Shown here piece by piece: positions 1 through 9,494 of a DNA stretch of 64,000 nt (position 1 is its first letter; every line of letters starts with the position of its first letter). The stretch is from NCBI RefSeq assembly GCF_904846175.1, contig NZ_CAJGZM010000003.1, positions 1 through 64,000 on the forward strand, in the 5' to 3' direction. The notes under the pieces are model-generated. The model did not search any database and was not told the DNA's origin. It saw only the letters and a list, made by a program, of their open reading frames with translations. The position numbers were made by a program, and so were the translations under genes. The DNA is from Psychrobacter immobilis (GTDB lineage Bacteria > Pseudomonadota > Gammaproteobacteria > Pseudomonadales > Moraxellaceae).

Positions 1-83
1 TTGCTAACGTACTTAGCTAAGTAACCCAGTAACTATTGATGCATTAATACTATCAGAGCAATCTGACAGTGTTAAGCTCTAAG

Positions 84-118
84 AAAAAAGCCATCCTGAT
101 AAAGGGTGGCTTTTTTTT
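84..118. terminator. Intrinsic terminator at left edge
   Basis: An A-run, a GCCA.../...TGGC stem with wobble pairs and a run of eight T form a rho-independent terminator. It presumably ends the transcript of a gene lying left of the window (in relatives often tuf, which cannot be seen here). The A-run makes it potentially bidirectional. Confidence 0.8.
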
Positions 119-386
119 GCGCTTTATTTCAATAAATGATTAAAATGAATCGTTGCAGAGTAGGGCAGACAGGAAAGCCATACTAACTCAAATGTATTTA
201 TAAAATACGCTTTGAAAGGAGCTTACTATCTATTGTAATTTTTAAGCGAGCTTGCTATATTAACGCTGCAGCTTATGAGCACCTTTTATGTTAAATTTTT
301 AAGATTATGATGCATACAAAGTGTTTAAATAATAAGCTTTAAGAGCAGCGATATGAGAGTGATAGAAGAATTTTATTCCTAAATGC
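119..386. other. Gene-free stretch before tRNA-Trp
   Basis: AT-rich sequence between the left-edge terminator and the tRNA promoter. I see no convincing open reading frame, repeat or hairpin in it. Confidence 0.5.
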
Positions 387-414
387 TTGCATTCTATGCT
401 CAATATTGTATAAT
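387..414 (+). promoter_or_regulatory. Sigma70-type promoter of the tRNA-Trp/secE/nusG unit
   Basis: TTGCAT at 387-392, a 16-bp spacer and a perfect TATAAT at 409-414 place a start site near 421, about 12 bases before the tRNA. No terminator separates the tRNA from secE, so tRNA-Trp, secE and nusG probably share this promoter, as the neighbouring tRNA and secE do in many gammaproteobacteria. Confidence 0.75.
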
Positions 415-432
415 GCTGTCCTTTACACCCAT

Positions 433-508
433 AGGCGATTGGCTCAATTGGTAGAGCATCGGTCTCCAAAACCGAGGGTTGTAGGTTCGAGTCCTACATC
501 GCCTGCCA
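433..508 (+). tRNA. tRNA-Trp (anticodon CCA)
   Basis: A 76-base cloverleaf with encoded CCA end. The acceptor stem pairs AGGCGAT (433-439) with ATCGCCT (498-504); G505 is the discriminator base and CCA follows at 506-508. The anticodon stem TCGGT/ACCGA encloses loop CTCCAAA with anticodon CCA at 466-468, which reads UGG tryptophan codons. The T arm carries GGTTCGAGTCC. It sits directly upstream of secE, the usual gammaproteobacterial position for tRNA-Trp. Confidence 0.97.
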
Positions 509-559
509 TCTTTTTATCACATCTTTGTCATACCCCATCATCTCCGAAGTGAGTTCTTT

Positions 560-1048
560 ATGAGCAATAGTCAAGATAACCTCGATAATAAGTTATCTGA
601 TGCCAAGGCACTTGATGGTGGAATACTGTCTAAAGATAAGCATATTTCAGCGGGCAATCAAACGACTGCTGTTGAAGTTGCTAAGACAGGTTCAATAAAA
701 GATGTGATCTTGTGGCTACTTGCCGCAGCTGTTTTAATTAGTGCAACTTTAGTTAATCAATATCTACCTGGCTATTGGCAACCTGCTAATGACCTCTGGG
801 TACGTATTGGTATTATTGTTGCGCTTTTTGTGTTGGCATTGGTTTGTTTGGCAATGACGCATCAGGGTACTGCTTTTAAAACTCTATTAAAAGATGCTGC
901 TGTCGAATTACGCCGTGTGACATGGCCTGGCAAAGACGAAACTTTTCAGTACACGTGGCAAACGATTGTCATGATTGCGATTGTTGGTTTTCTTGTTTGG
1001 CTACTAGACAATTTTTTTAATTGGTTCGTTGGCATATTTATTGGCTAA
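560..1048 (+). CDS. secE: Preprotein translocase subunit SecE
   Basis: SecE is the clamp subunit of the SecYEG inner-membrane translocon. The 162-residue protein has an acidic, polar N-terminus (1-45), membrane segments near 49-67, 81-99 and 133-160, and the family's conserved cytoplasmic amphipathic helix before the last segment (117-127, ELRRVTWPGKD). Three membrane segments match the long enterobacterial form, not the short single-span form. It lies 51 bp after tRNA-Trp and 69 bp before nusG, the near-universal secE-nusG order. The ATG at 560 has only a weak upstream AAGTGAG. Family identity is certain from motif and context. Confidence 0.97.
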   Translation: MSNSQDNLDNKLSDAKALDGGILSKDKHISAGNQTTAVEVAKTGSIKDVILWLLAAAVLISATLVNQYLPGYWQPANDLWVRIGIIVALFVLALVCLAMTHQGTAFKTLLKDAAVELRRVTWPGKDETFQYTWQTIVMIAIVGFLVWLLDNFFNWFVGIFIG

Positions 1049-1117
1049 TCACGCGTATTGGCATGATTTTCCAAAATGTATTGATAACGACTTAAATTTA
1101 ATGATCAGGAGCGTGAT

Positions 1118-1648
1118 ATGCGTTGGTATATTGTCCAAGCATTTTCAGGATATGAAAAGCAAGTACAGCGTTCATTAACTGATCGTATTAATCGTAGTGA
1201 ATTCGCTGAATTTTTCGGTGATGTATTGGTACCTACTGAAGAAGTCGTCGAAATGAAAGACGGCAAAAAACGTAAGAGTGAGCGTAAATTCTTTCCGGGT
1301 TATGTATTGATCCAGATGGAAATGAACGACAATACTTGGCACATCGTAAAAGATTGCCCACGTATTATGGGTTTCGTTGGCGGTACGCCAGAAACACCAG
1401 CGCCGATTACCGAAGTAGAAGCTGATCGCATTTTAAACCGTTTAAATCAGACTGAAACCGACCCACGTCCTAAGACTCTATTTGAGCCCGGCGAAGAGTT
1501 GTTGGTTATCGATGGTCCATTTACTGACTTTAAGGGGTTGGTTGAAAAAGTGGATTACGAGAAGTCTAAACTACATTTAACCGTAAACGTATTTAATCGT
1601 CCGACTCAGGTCGAGCTTGAGTTTAGTAAAGTTGAGAAGCTAGACTAA
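1118..1648 (+). CDS. nusG: Transcription termination/antitermination factor NusG
   Basis: NusG binds the RNA polymerase clamp, suppresses pausing and couples polymerase to Rho or to the ribosome. Its 176 residues are the normal length. The NGN domain spans about 1-110, beginning with the diagnostic [13 protein letters not shown] and containing [10 protein letters not shown]; the KOW domain lies at about 123-176 and includes [17 protein letters not shown]. The ATG is preceded by a strong AGGAG at 8-base spacing. It follows secE and precedes rplK by 92 bp without an obvious terminator, so read-through into the L11 operon is possible. Confidence 0.98.
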   Translation: MRWYIVQAFSGYEKQVQRSLTDRINRSEFAEFFGDVLVPTEEVVEMKDGKKRKSERKFFPGYVLIQMEMNDNTWHIVKDCPRIMGFVGGTPETPAPITEVEADRILNRLNQTETDPRPKTLFEPGEELLVIDGPFTDFKGLVEKVDYEKSKLHLTVNVFNRPTQVELEFSKVEKLD

Positions 1649-1740
1649 ACCCGTAACAAATTCATCAACCGGGGAGCTGTTAGTCAATAAGGTTTATACC
1701 ACGTTGATTTGGCGCTATTACCCATTTAGGAGAGTATCTC

Positions 1741-2172
1741 ATGGCTAAGAAGATTGATGGTTACATCAAACTGCAAGTGCCTGCAGGCAAAGCAAATCCT
1801 TCACCACCGATTGGTCCAGCATTGGGTCAAAAAGGCGTGAACATCATGGCGTTCTGTAAAGAATTTAACGCTGCGACCTCAAACCAAGAGCCGGGTTTAC
1901 CGATTCCTACTGAGATCACTGTATACAGCGATAAGTCTTTTACCTTCATCATGAAGTCACCACCAGCTGCATACTTACTACGTAAGGCTGCTGGTATCGC
2001 TAAAGGTTCTGGTACACCAAACACCGCTAAAGTCGGCAAAGTTGACCGTGCTCAGCTAGAAGAGATCGTTAAGACTAAAGATGCAGACTTAACTGCTGCT
2101 GGTCTTGATGCTGCTGTCCGTACCATCGCTGGTACTGCACGTTCAATGGGTATTACCGTGGAGGGTGTGTAA
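1741..2172 (+). CDS. rplK: 50S ribosomal protein L11
   Basis: L11 forms the stalk base of the large subunit, binds the GTPase-associated region of 23S rRNA and is needed for the RelA stringent response. The 143 residues start with [18 protein letters not shown] and contain the proline-rich helix [15 protein letters not shown] (about 22-36) and the C-terminal rRNA-binding domain ending in [10 protein letters not shown]. The start has a good GGAGAG ribosome-binding site. The stop codon abuts the rplA start codon, so the pair is translationally coupled; in the known L1 regulation, L1 represses this operon through its mRNA. Confidence 0.98.
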   Translation: MAKKIDGYIKLQVPAGKANPSPPIGPALGQKGVNIMAFCKEFNAATSNQEPGLPIPTEITVYSDKSFTFIMKSPPAAYLLRKAAGIAKGSGTPNTAKVGKVDRAQLEEIVKTKDADLTAAGLDAAVRTIAGTARSMGITVEGV

Positions 2173-2874
2173 ATGAGTAAACTTACTAAGCGTCAAAAAT
2201 TAATCGCTGAGCGTGTAGAAAGCGAAAAGCTATATACTATTGAAGAAGCGGTTCAAATCCTAAACGATTTACCAGCTCTTAAATTTAAAGAGTCTATCGA
2301 TATCGCAGTAAACTTGGGCGTTGACCCACGTAAATCTGACCAAGTCGTTCGTGGCGCTACCAATCTACCTGCTGGTACTGGTAAAACCAAACGCGTTGCG
2401 GTATTTGCTCAAGGCGCTGCTGCTGAAGCCGCCAAAGAAGCTGGTGCTGACATTGTTGGTATGGATGATTTAGCGGATCAAATCAAAGCCGGTAACATGG
2501 ACTTTGATGTCGTTATTGCTGCTCCTGATGCCATGCGTGTTGTTGGTCAATTAGGTACTATCCTAGGTCCACGTGGCTTAATGCCTAACCCAAAAGTCGG
2601 TACGGTAACTCCTAACGTTGCTGAAGCGGTTCTTAACGCTAAAGCGGGTCAAGCACAGTATCGTGTTGATAAAGCGGGTATTATCCACACGACTATCGGT
2701 CAAGTTGGCTTTACTGCTGAGCAAGTAATACAGAATGCTGAAGCACTGATTTCAGATTTGAGACGTGCTAAGCCTGCTACTTCTAAAGGTACTTTCCTGA
2801 AGAAAATTACCTTGTCTAGCACGATGGGTCCTGGTCTAAGTATTGATCCAGTTCCATATCGCACAGCGAAATAA
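2173..2874 (+). CDS. rplA: 50S ribosomal protein L1
   Basis: L1 forms the mobile stalk that helps E-site tRNA exit, and it is the translational repressor of the L11-L1 operon in the well-studied cases. The 233 residues show conserved L1 segments such as [14 protein letters not shown] (about 50-63) and [14 protein letters not shown] (about 132-145). The start codon immediately follows the rplK stop, and its Shine-Dalgarno (GGAGGG) lies inside the last rplK codons. A bulged AT-rich hairpin follows at 2883-2914. Confidence 0.98.
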   Translation: MSKLTKRQKLIAERVESEKLYTIEEAVQILNDLPALKFKESIDIAVNLGVDPRKSDQVVRGATNLPAGTGKTKRVAVFAQGAAAEAAKEAGADIVGMDDLADQIKAGNMDFDVVIAAPDAMRVVGQLGTILGPRGLMPNPKVGTVTPNVAEAVLNAKAGQAQYRVDKAGIIHTTIGQVGFTAEQVIQNAEALISDLRRAKPATSKGTFLKKITLSSTMGPGLSIDPVPYRTAK

Positions 2875-2882
2875 TTAAATAG

Positions 2883-3304
2883 ATACCTTTATTTGACGAT
2901 TTCAAATAAGGTATAAAAATATTTTAAAGAATTAGGTCAGCGTAGCAAACGCTATGCTGTCTAAGACCGTAGGTAGAAAGCGGTTTCGCGCTATTATTGA
3001 TAATCTTCGGATTATTTTGTAATAACAACGAGCTGCTTTTGTTAATCGATGACAGATGAAAATCTTAGTTGTCCTACGCAGACGGTGGCCCACCCAGTTT
3101 AAGACTAGAGCGAGTAGGGCAACCTATTACTCAACGTCATTCTGATAACGGTGCCGTAATCAGTCGTTATGAGTAAACTCTTTATAGAGTTTATAAATAA
3201 CGTGTCGTATCAAGTCAGTCTTAGTGAGTTGTTCAAATTGTTTAAAACCTCGGTTTTAAAATATTGAATAATTAGCAGATTGATTAGATTAAAGGAGTCA
3301 ACTT
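2883..3304 (+). promoter_or_regulatory. rplJ (L10) leader with multiple hairpins
   Basis: The 430-bp gap before rplJ is rich in structure. A bulged stem lies at 2883-2914 (ATACCTT/AAGGTAT ends). ACCGTAGG at 2966-2973 can pair with CCTACGCAGACGGT at 3073-3086. AAACTCT/AGAGTTT forms a 7-bp hairpin at 3175-3192, and TTTAAAACC/GGTTTTAAA a 9-bp palindrome at 3241-3260, about 30 bases before the AAAGGAG site. In gammaproteobacteria the rplJ leader binds L10(L12)4 and represses translation; the position and the CCTACG-AGACGG element fit that. An internal promoter is expected but I cannot place it. Confidence 0.7.
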
Positions 3305-3832
3305 ATGGCATTAACGCTAGAGCAAAAACAACAAGTTGTGGCTGAAGTGTCTGAAGTTGCTGCTAATGCTTACTCAGCAGTAGCTGCCGAATATCATGGT
3401 ATTGGTGTTGCAAAGCTTACTAAGCTACGCGAACAAGCCCGTGAAAAAGGCGTCGTTTTGAAAGTGGTAAAAAATACCCTAGCAAAACGCGCGTTTGAAG
3501 GCACTAAGTTTGAGAGCATGTCAGACCGTATGACTGGTCCATTACTTTTGGCTTTCTCTATGGAAGATTTGGGATCTGCTGCTCGAGTCGTTTTCGACTT
3601 TAGCAAAGATAACAAAGCTTTAGAGACCAAATTGGTATCAGTCGGTGGTGTTGTTTATGGTCCAGAAGAGCTAGAGCGTGTATCGAAGCTACCAACTCGC
3701 GACGAAGCACTATCTATCTTGATGGCTACTATGAATGCACCAGTTACCAAGCTTGTTCAAACTATGAACGCTGTTCCTAGTAAGCTTGTTCGCACGGTAG
3801 CAGCAATCAAAGACGCAAAAGAAGCGGCATAA
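3305..3832 (+). CDS. rplJ: 50S ribosomal protein L10
   Basis: L10 anchors the L7/L12 dimers to the ribosomal stalk and, with L12, represses its own mRNA. The 175 residues begin MALTLEQKQQVVAEVSEVA and contain LRVVKNTL-like LKVVKNTLAKRAFEGT (about 52-67), typical of the family. The C-terminal helix (about 135-175), where L12 binds, is present. The start follows an excellent AAAGGAG. A 126-bp gap without terminator leads to rplL, so the two are cotranscribed. Confidence 0.98.
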   Translation: MALTLEQKQQVVAEVSEVAANAYSAVAAEYHGIGVAKLTKLREQAREKGVVLKVVKNTLAKRAFEGTKFESMSDRMTGPLLLAFSMEDLGSAARVVFDFSKDNKALETKLVSVGGVVYGPEELERVSKLPTRDEALSILMATMNAPVTKLVQTMNAVPSKLVRTVAAIKDAKEAA

Positions 3833-3958
3833 TTGCTTGTTTTAACGTAACTTTGACATCGCAGATTGCACTTTATTGCTAACCCTATTTGAAAATTTAG
3901 CAAGCAATCCAAGCGATATTAAAATCAATTAATTTTTATCAGATAACGGAGAGTTCTC

Positions 3959-4330
3959 ATGGCACTATCTAAAGATGACGTGTTAAACGCAATCGCTGAA
4001 ATGTCAGTAATGGATATCGTTGAATTAATCAGCGCTATGGAAGAAAAATTCGGCGTAACTGCTGCTGTTGCCGCTGCTGCACCTGCTGCTGCCGGTCCTG
4101 CTGCTGCTGCTGAAGAGCAATCAGAGTTTGACGTAGTTCTTGCCAGCTTTGGCGAGAAGAAAGTTGGCGTAATTAAAGCCGTACGTGAAGCTACTGGTCT
4201 TGGCTTGAAAGAAGCGAAAGATTTGGTTGAAAGCGCTCCAGCTCCAATCAAAGAAGGCGTAAACAAAGCTGAAGCTGACGAGTTGAAAAAGAAACTTGAA
4301 GAAGCTGGTGCAACTGTTGAACTAAAATAA
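3959..4330 (+). CDS. rplL: 50S ribosomal protein L7/L12
   Basis: L7/L12 is the multicopy stalk protein that recruits and stimulates the translational GTPases. Its 123 residues comprise an N-terminal dimerisation domain (about 1-32), an Ala/Gly/Pro hinge (about 36-52, many consecutive Ala codons), and a globular C-terminal domain (about 55-123) with the conserved [20 protein letters not shown]. The start has GGAGAG. A strong terminator follows 23 bp after the stop, closing the rplJ-rplL transcript before rpoB. Confidence 0.98.
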   Translation: MALSKDDVLNAIAEMSVMDIVELISAMEEKFGVTAAVAAAAPAAAGPAAAAEEQSEFDVVLASFGEKKVGVIKAVREATGLGLKEAKDLVESAPAPIKEGVNKAEADELKKKLEEAGATVELK

Positions 4331-4353
4331 GCCTCGCTTATCTTAGTGTTGTA

Positions 4354-4394
4354 CAAAAAAAGCTGGTAATGCCTTGCATTGCTAGCTTTTTTTT
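4354..4394 (+). terminator. Terminator after rplL
   Basis: An A-run and AGCTGGTAATGC pair with GCATTGCTAGCT followed by T8, giving a stem of about 17 bp with wobble pairs and a 3-base loop. Its strength suggests rpoBC does not depend on read-through from rplJL alone. The right arm also contains the -35 element of a candidate promoter (4374-4379). Confidence 0.9.
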
Positions 4395-4402
4395 ATTATA
4401 AT
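4374..4402 (+). promoter_or_regulatory. Candidate promoter embedded in the rplL terminator
   Basis: TTGCAT at 4374-4379, exactly 17 bp, and TATAAT at 4397-4402. The hexamers are identical to those of the tRNA-Trp promoter in this window. The -35 element lies in the terminator loop and descending arm. A start site near 4409 would give a transcript ending at the terminator at 4539-4570. Confidence 0.5.
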
Positions 4403-4408
4403 TCGTAG

Positions 4409-4570
4409 CTTGACCTTTTGTGTCTGCCAACAGTCGCATGCAACATCACGGTGGATACCCATCAAAAGGACAGACGATAGCTATGCAAGTAAACACAGCG
4501 CAAGCACACTTAGTAATTTTTGAAGTCAGTTAATATAAGCTAAACGTCGATCGATGTTTGGCGTTTTTTT
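4409..4570 (+). ncRNA. Candidate small RNA between rplL and rpoB
   Basis: A stretch of about 160 bases is bounded by its own sigma70-like promoter (4374-4402) and a strong intrinsic terminator (4539-4570). It contains an inverted pair CCTTTTG (4424-4430) and CAAAAGG (4463-4469) that could fold the 5' half. I do not recognise it as 4.5S, 6S, tmRNA or RNase P RNA. A 31-codon frame beginning ATG at 4438 and ending at 4533 exists, but it lacks a good ribosome-binding site; an inner ATG at 4483 has AAGGA 12 bases upstream. Noncoding RNA, leader peptide unit or chance are all possible. Confidence 0.4.
4539..4570 (+). terminator. Second terminator in the rplL-rpoB gap
   Basis: GCTAAACG (4539-4546) pairs with TGTTTGGC (4555-4562) through an 8-bp stem with two wobbles and is followed by G and seven T. 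It is separate from the rplL terminator 150 bp upstream, which implies a transcript starting in between. Confidence 0.8.
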
Positions 4571-5187
4571 GTGTCCGCATGCTTTCCTATTAACACTATA
4601 GTTTGTATTGATTTTAACAGTCATTGCTCTAAAATTTATAGTTACTCCAATTAGCATTAATTCTGAAACGTTATAAATCTTAGGTTATTTATTTAGCATG
4701 GTTTTACTGTCAGTAGGTAGGCTCGTAGACGGTAGATATCAGCGACGATATTACTTATGATGGTAGATAGTGAGTAGTTTGCTGTTTAGTGCTAGATAGT
4801 GTAAGAATTGAATTTTATAGGCAACACCCTTGTTTAAGATATCAACAACGCTTTAAAGGTATTAACCACACTTTAAGTGAATTTATCAACAGAATCAATA
4901 GTATTTAAATACCAGTGCTTGGTTGTAAGTATTATAGAGTGTACGACATTGAAATTTGCAATGTCAGCACCCATATAGGCATGTTTAGATGCCGATTTTA
5001 CGCTTAAATAAGCTGGGTTAATCATGCACTATACGCGTGAATTAATAATCAGTCATTAAATGAGCACGAATAACCGTTTTATATTATCGTTTACGTCGCT
5101 AAGTTTGCATAATATTAATATCAACTAATATTGATGCACGCTGGCCACGCTTTCAATTTGTTTCCACGTTTACTGTAAGGACTCTCG
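4571..5187 (+). promoter_or_regulatory. Upstream region of rpoB
   Basis: 617 bases of AT-rich sequence between the second terminator and rpoB. It must contain an rpoB promoter if both terminators are efficient, but I cannot choose one with confidence. A perfect 7-bp inverted repeat GACATTG/CAATGTC lies at 4945-4965. No plausible gene is visible. Confidence 0.5.
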
Positions 5188-8100
5188 ATGGCATATTCTT
5201 ATACTGAAAAAAAGCGTATTCGCAAAAGTTTTGCTGAATTGCCTACTGTGATGGACATTCCCTATTTGTTGTCTATCCAAGTAGATTCTTATGAGCAATT
5301 TTTGCAAGAGCATAAAAAGCCAAAAGCTCGTGAGAATACTGGTTTGCAAGCTGCGTATTCCTCTATTTTCCCAATTGAGAGTCACTCTGGTAATGCTGAG
5401 TTACAATTCGTTGAATATTATTTAGGTACGCCTGAATTTGATGAGCGTGAGTGTATCTTACGTGGCTCGACTTTTGCTGCGCCAATGCGTGTCAAAATTC
5501 GCCTCATCATCAAAGACAAAGACAGCAAAGATAAAGACAGCAAAGCGGCAATCAAAGATATCCGTGAGCAAAGCGTCTATATGGGCGAGATGCCATTGAT
5601 GACTGCCAACGGTACTTTTATTATCAATGGTACTGAGCGTGTGATCGTATCGCAGCTGCATCGTTCACCGGGTGTATTCTTTGACCATGATAAAGGTAAG
5701 TCGCATTCAAGTGGTAAGGTGCTATATAACGCCCGTATCATTCCTTACCGTGGCTCATGGTTAGATTTTGAGTTTGACGCCAAAGATTTGGTTTTTGCTC
5801 GTATTGACCGTCGTCGTAAGCTATTGGCGTCTATTATTCTACGCGCGTTAGGTTTAAGCACTTCTGAAATCTTAGATTTATTCTTTGATAAAGTTGCGGT
5901 TTATAAAGGCGAAGAGCAGTTTGAGATTGATCTGGTTGCTGACCGCTTACGTGGCGAGATGGCACAGTTTGATATCGTAACGCCTGCAGGCGACGTGGTT
6001 GTCGAGCAGGGTAAACGTATTAATGCTCGCCGTATCCGTCAGCTTGAAGAAGCGGGTATGACCAAAATCTCTATCCCTGATGAATACTTATACGAGCGTA
6101 TTTTAGCCGAAGATATCATCGTTAATGATGAAGTTATTGCTAAAGCCAATACGCTGATTGACCATGAATTGTTGGTCAAATTAAGTGCGTTTGAAGCCAG
6201 TGAGTCTATCAAAGAATTCAGCATTCTGTTCACAAACGATATCGATCAAGGTAGTTATATTGCCGATACGCTACGTGCAGATAGCACCTCAAGCCGCGAA
6301 GAAGCCTTGATTGAAATTTATAAAGTCATGCGCCCAGGTGAGCCACCAACGGTTGAAACTGCTGAGAAACTGTTTGATAGCATGTTCTTTAACCCTGATC
6401 GTTATGACTTATCCAACGTTGGCCGTATGAAGTTTAACCGCCGTTTAGGTCTTGAATTTGTAGATACCGATGACGCTGATATTCAACGCGGTCGTAGCGT
6501 CTTGACCAATGCCGATATCGTTAATGTCCTAAAAGAATTGATTGAAATTCGTAATGGTCGCGGCGAAGTTGATGATATTGACCATTTAGGTAACCGCCGT
6601 ATTCGTTCGGTTGGCGAGATGGCTGAAAACCAATTCCGTGTTGGTCTAGTACGTGTTGAGCGTGCGGTTAAAGAGCGTCTAAGCTCAGCGGAATCTGATA
6701 ACTTATCGCCACAAGATTTGATTAACTCAAAACCTGTTGCGGCTGCGGTTAAAGAATTCTTTGGTTCAAGTCAGTTGTCACAGTTTATGGATCAGAATAA
6801 TCCATTGTCTGAAGTGACGCATAAACGCCGTGTATCAGCATTAGGACCCGGTGGTTTGACTCGTGAACGTGCAGGCTTTGAAGTACGTGACGTCCATGAT
6901 ACCCACTATGGCCGTGTATGTCCGATTGAAACGCCTGAAGGTCCAAACATTGGTTTGATTAACTCACTAGCGACCTTTGCTAAAACCAACAGCTTTGGCT
7001 TCTTAGAAACGCCATATCGCCGTGTGGTTGATGGTAAAGTAACCGACGTTATTGAATATCTATCAGCGATTGAAGAAGTCGGTACGGTTATTGCACAGGC
7101 CGACTCACCAATGACTGAAGATGGTGCGTTATCTGATGAAATGGTCAGTGTACGTAGCTATGGTGAATTCGTCCGTATGCCGCCAGAAAAAGTGACGCAT
7201 ATGGATGTATCACCAAGTCAGGTAGTATCGGTAGCAGCAGGTTTGATTCCGTTCCTTGAGCATGATGATGCTAACCGTGCCTTGATGGGCTCAAACATGC
7301 AACGTCAGGCGGTTCCTACGCTACGTGCTGATAAGCCGTTAGTAGGTACAGGTATGGAGCGTCACGTTGCTCGTGATTCTGGTGTTTGTGTCATCGCTAA
7401 GCGTGGCGGTGTGATCGAAGACGTTGATGCATCACGTGTTGTCGTTCGTGTAAATGAAGATGAAATGGTCGCTGGTGAAGCGGGTATTGATATCTATAAC
7501 TTAGTTAAATATACGCGTTCTAACCAAAACACTTGTATCAACCAACGTATCATCGTTAACCAAGGCGATGCTATTGCTGTAGGTGATATCTTAGCTGATG
7601 GTCCATCAACGGATCTTGGCGAGTTGGCACTAGGTCAGAACATTCGCATCGCATTTATGCCGTGGAATGGTTACAACTTCGAAGATTCGATCTTGTTATC
7701 TGAAAAAGTGGTAAAAGAAGATCGTTTCACGACCATTCATATTCAAGAATTGACTTGTGTGGCACGTGATACCAAGCTTGGAACCGAAGAGATTACTGCG
7801 GATATTCCAAACGTTGGTGAAGCCGCTCTATCAAGCCTTGACGAAGCAGGTATCGTTTATATCGGTGCTGAAGTCGATGCTGGTGATATCTTAGTTGGTA
7901 AAGTCACGCCAAAAGGTGAGACGCAACTAACGCCAGAAGAAAAACTCCTACGGGCTATCTTTGGTGAAAAAGCTGCTGATGTTAAAGACACGTCTTTACG
8001 TGTTCCAACATCAAGCAAAGGCACGGTTATTGACGTACAAGTCTTTACCCGTGACGGCGTTGAAAAAGATGCGCGTGCAAAAGCGATTGAAAAATCACAA

Positions 8101-9306
8101 CTTGATAGCTATCGCAAAGATTTAAAAGAAGAGCTACGCATCTTTGAAGAAGCTGCTCGTGGTCGTATTGGTAATCTATTAGATGGTCAAAAAGTCAGTG
8201 GCGGTTCTGGTCTAAAAGCTGGTACGGTTATGGCATTGGCTGATATGAAAGACATGAGCCTTGAGACTTTGCTTGATATCCAACCGGTTGAAGAAGAAAT
8301 ATCTGAGCGTCTAACGCAAATCGCCGAGTACTTAGTCGATAAGCAAAAAGACATCGATGTGAAATTTGCTGAGAAAAAACGCAAATTGACCGCTGGTGAT
8401 GACTTACAGCATGGCGTACAAAAAATCGTTAAAGTATATCTAGCGGTTAAGCGTCGTATTCAGCCTGGTGATAAAATGGCGGGTCGTCATGGTAACAAAG
8501 GTGTGGTATCGCGCATTATGCCGGTTGAAGACATGCCTTATGACGAACATGGTAATACCGTTGATATCGTCTTGAACCCACTCGGTGTACCATCGCGTAT
8601 GAACATCGGTCAGGTTCTCGAGACGCATTTAGGTATGGCAGCGAAGGGCTTGGGCGAGAAGATTGATGGTATGCTCAAAGCACAAGCAGCGATTAAAGAT
8701 TTGCGTGATTTCTTAGACCAAATCTATAACAAAGTGGGCGGCGAGCAAGTAGATCTTGATAGCTTAAGTGATGATGACATCATGGCGCTATCTGATAACT
8801 TACGCGGTGGTGTACCGATGGGTACGGCAGTATTTGATGGTGCACATGAGCATCAAGTAAAAGACTTGCTAGAGCTTGCTGGTATGGCACGTGATGGTCA
8901 GCAGACCTTGTATGACGGTCGTACTGGTCAGAAGTTTGACCGTAAAGTAACTGTTGGTTATATGTATATGCTAAAACTTAACCACTTGGTTGATGACAAA
9001 ATGCATGCGCGTTCTACCGGTTCTTACTCACTAGTCACGCAGCAGCCACTTGGTGGTAAAGCTCAGTTTGGTGGTCAGCGCTTTGGTGAGATGGAAGTCT
9101 GGGCACTAGAAGCATATGGCGCGACTTATACCTTGCAAGAAATGCTAACGGTGAAGTCGGATGACGTTGAAGGCCGTACCCGTATGTACAAAAACATCGT
9201 CGATGGTGAGCAATATATGGATCCAGGTATGCCTGAATCGTTTAACGTGTTGACCAAAGAAATCAAATCACTGGGTATCAATATTGAGTTAAAGCAAACC
9301 CATTAA
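5188..9306 (+). CDS. rpoB: DNA-directed RNA polymerase subunit beta
   Basis: RpoB forms one jaw of RNA polymerase and contributes to the active site and the rifampicin pocket. The 1372 residues are slightly longer than in E. coli (1342). The rifampicin region near residues 525-555 is intact and wild-type-like ([19 protein letters not shown]). The C-terminal part has the conserved [15 protein letters not shown] and ends in the switch-region [24 protein letters not shown] tandem KDKDS duplication occurs at about residues 109-118. The ATG has AAGGA 7 bases upstream. It is followed by rpoC after 188 bp without a strong terminator. Confidence 0.99.
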   Translation: MAYSYTEKKRIRKSFAELPTVMDIPYLLSIQVDSYEQFLQEHKKPKARENTGLQAAYSSIFPIESHSGNAELQFVEYYLGTPEFDERECILRGSTFAAPMRVKIRLIIKDKDSKDKDSKAAIKDIREQSVYMGEMPLMTANGTFIINGTERVIVSQLHRSPGVFFDHDKGKSHSSGKVLYNARIIPYRGSWLDFEFDAKDLVFARIDRRRKLLASIILRALGLSTSEILDLFFDKVAVYKGEEQFEIDLVADRLRGEMAQFDIVTPAGDVVVEQGKRINARRIRQLEEAGMTKISIPDEYLYERILAEDIIVNDEVIAKANTLIDHELLVKLSAFEASESIKEFSILFTNDIDQGSYIADTLRADSTSSREEALIEIYKVMRPGEPPTVETAEKLFDSMFFNPDRYDLSNVGRMKFNRRLGLEFVDTDDADIQRGRSVLTNADIVNVLKELIEIRNGRGEVDDIDHLGNRRIRSVGEMAENQFRVGLVRVERAVKERLSSAESDNLSPQDLINSKPVAAAVKEFFGSSQLSQFMDQNNPLSEVTHKRRVSALGPGGLTRERAGFEVRDVHDTHYGRVCPIETPEGPNIGLINSLATFAKTNSFGFLETPYRRVVDGKVTDVIEYLSAIEEVGTVIAQADSPMTEDGALSDEMVSVRSYGEFVRMPPEKVTHMDVSPSQVVSVAAGLIPFLEHDDANRALMGSNMQRQAVPTLRADKPLVGTGMERHVARDSGVCVIAKRGGVIEDVDASRVVVRVNEDEMVAGEAGIDIYNLVKYTRSNQNTCINQRIIVNQGDAIAVGDILADGPSTDLGELALGQNIRIAFMPWNGYNFEDSILLSEKVVKEDRFTTIHIQELTCVARDTKLGTEEITADIPNVGEAALSSLDEAGIVYIGAEVDAGDILVGKVTPKGETQLTPEEKLLRAIFGEKAADVKDTSLRVPTSSKGTVIDVQVFTRDGVEKDARAKAIEKSQLDSYRKDLKEELRIFEEAARGRIGNLLDGQKVSGGSGLKAGTVMALADMKDMSLETLLDIQPVEEEISERLTQIAEYLVDKQKDIDVKFAEKKRKLTAGDDLQHGVQKIVKVYLAVKRRIQPGDKMAGRHGNKGVVSRIMPVEDMPYDEHGNTVDIVLNPLGVPSRMNIGQVLETHLGMAAKGLGEKIDGMLKAQAAIKDLRDFLDQIYNKVGGEQVDLDSLSDDDIMALSDNLRGGVPMGTAVFDGAHEHQVKDLLELAGMARDGQQTLYDGRTGQKFDRKVTVGYMYMLKLNHLVDDKMHARSTGSYSLVTQQPLGGKAQFGGQRFGEMEVWALEAYGATYTLQEMLTVKSDDVEGRTRMYKNIVDGEQYMDPGMPESFNVLTKEIKSLGINIELKQTH

Positions 9307-9494
9307 GCACGGCTGACTGAAGCTACCTTTAACATAGCTTTAGTTAATTATTATCCTTAGTGGTCAATCTAGAAGCAGTACGCGCATCGCTGCTGCTTTT
9401 AGTGATTTGTCTCAACCCTATTCATTGCCTTCATTCATCTTAGCCGCGCTCCTAGCACGCTGTCAGATGATTATAAAGATAACGGAGAAGCAAC

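Noticed and set aside
1-24. Possible C-terminus of an upstream gene (in-frame codons ending TAA at 22-24)
   Set aside because: The few readable residues do not match the EF-Tu C-terminus expected in this position, and 24 bases are too few to judge.
4438-4533. 31-codon frame in the candidate small RNA
   Set aside because: It has no proper ribosome-binding site at the first ATG, and an open frame of this length is common by chance; noted only as an alternative to a noncoding RNA.
6760-6860. Rifampicin-resistance changes in RpoB
   Set aside because: The [15 protein letters not shown] and HKRR segments are wild-type-like.
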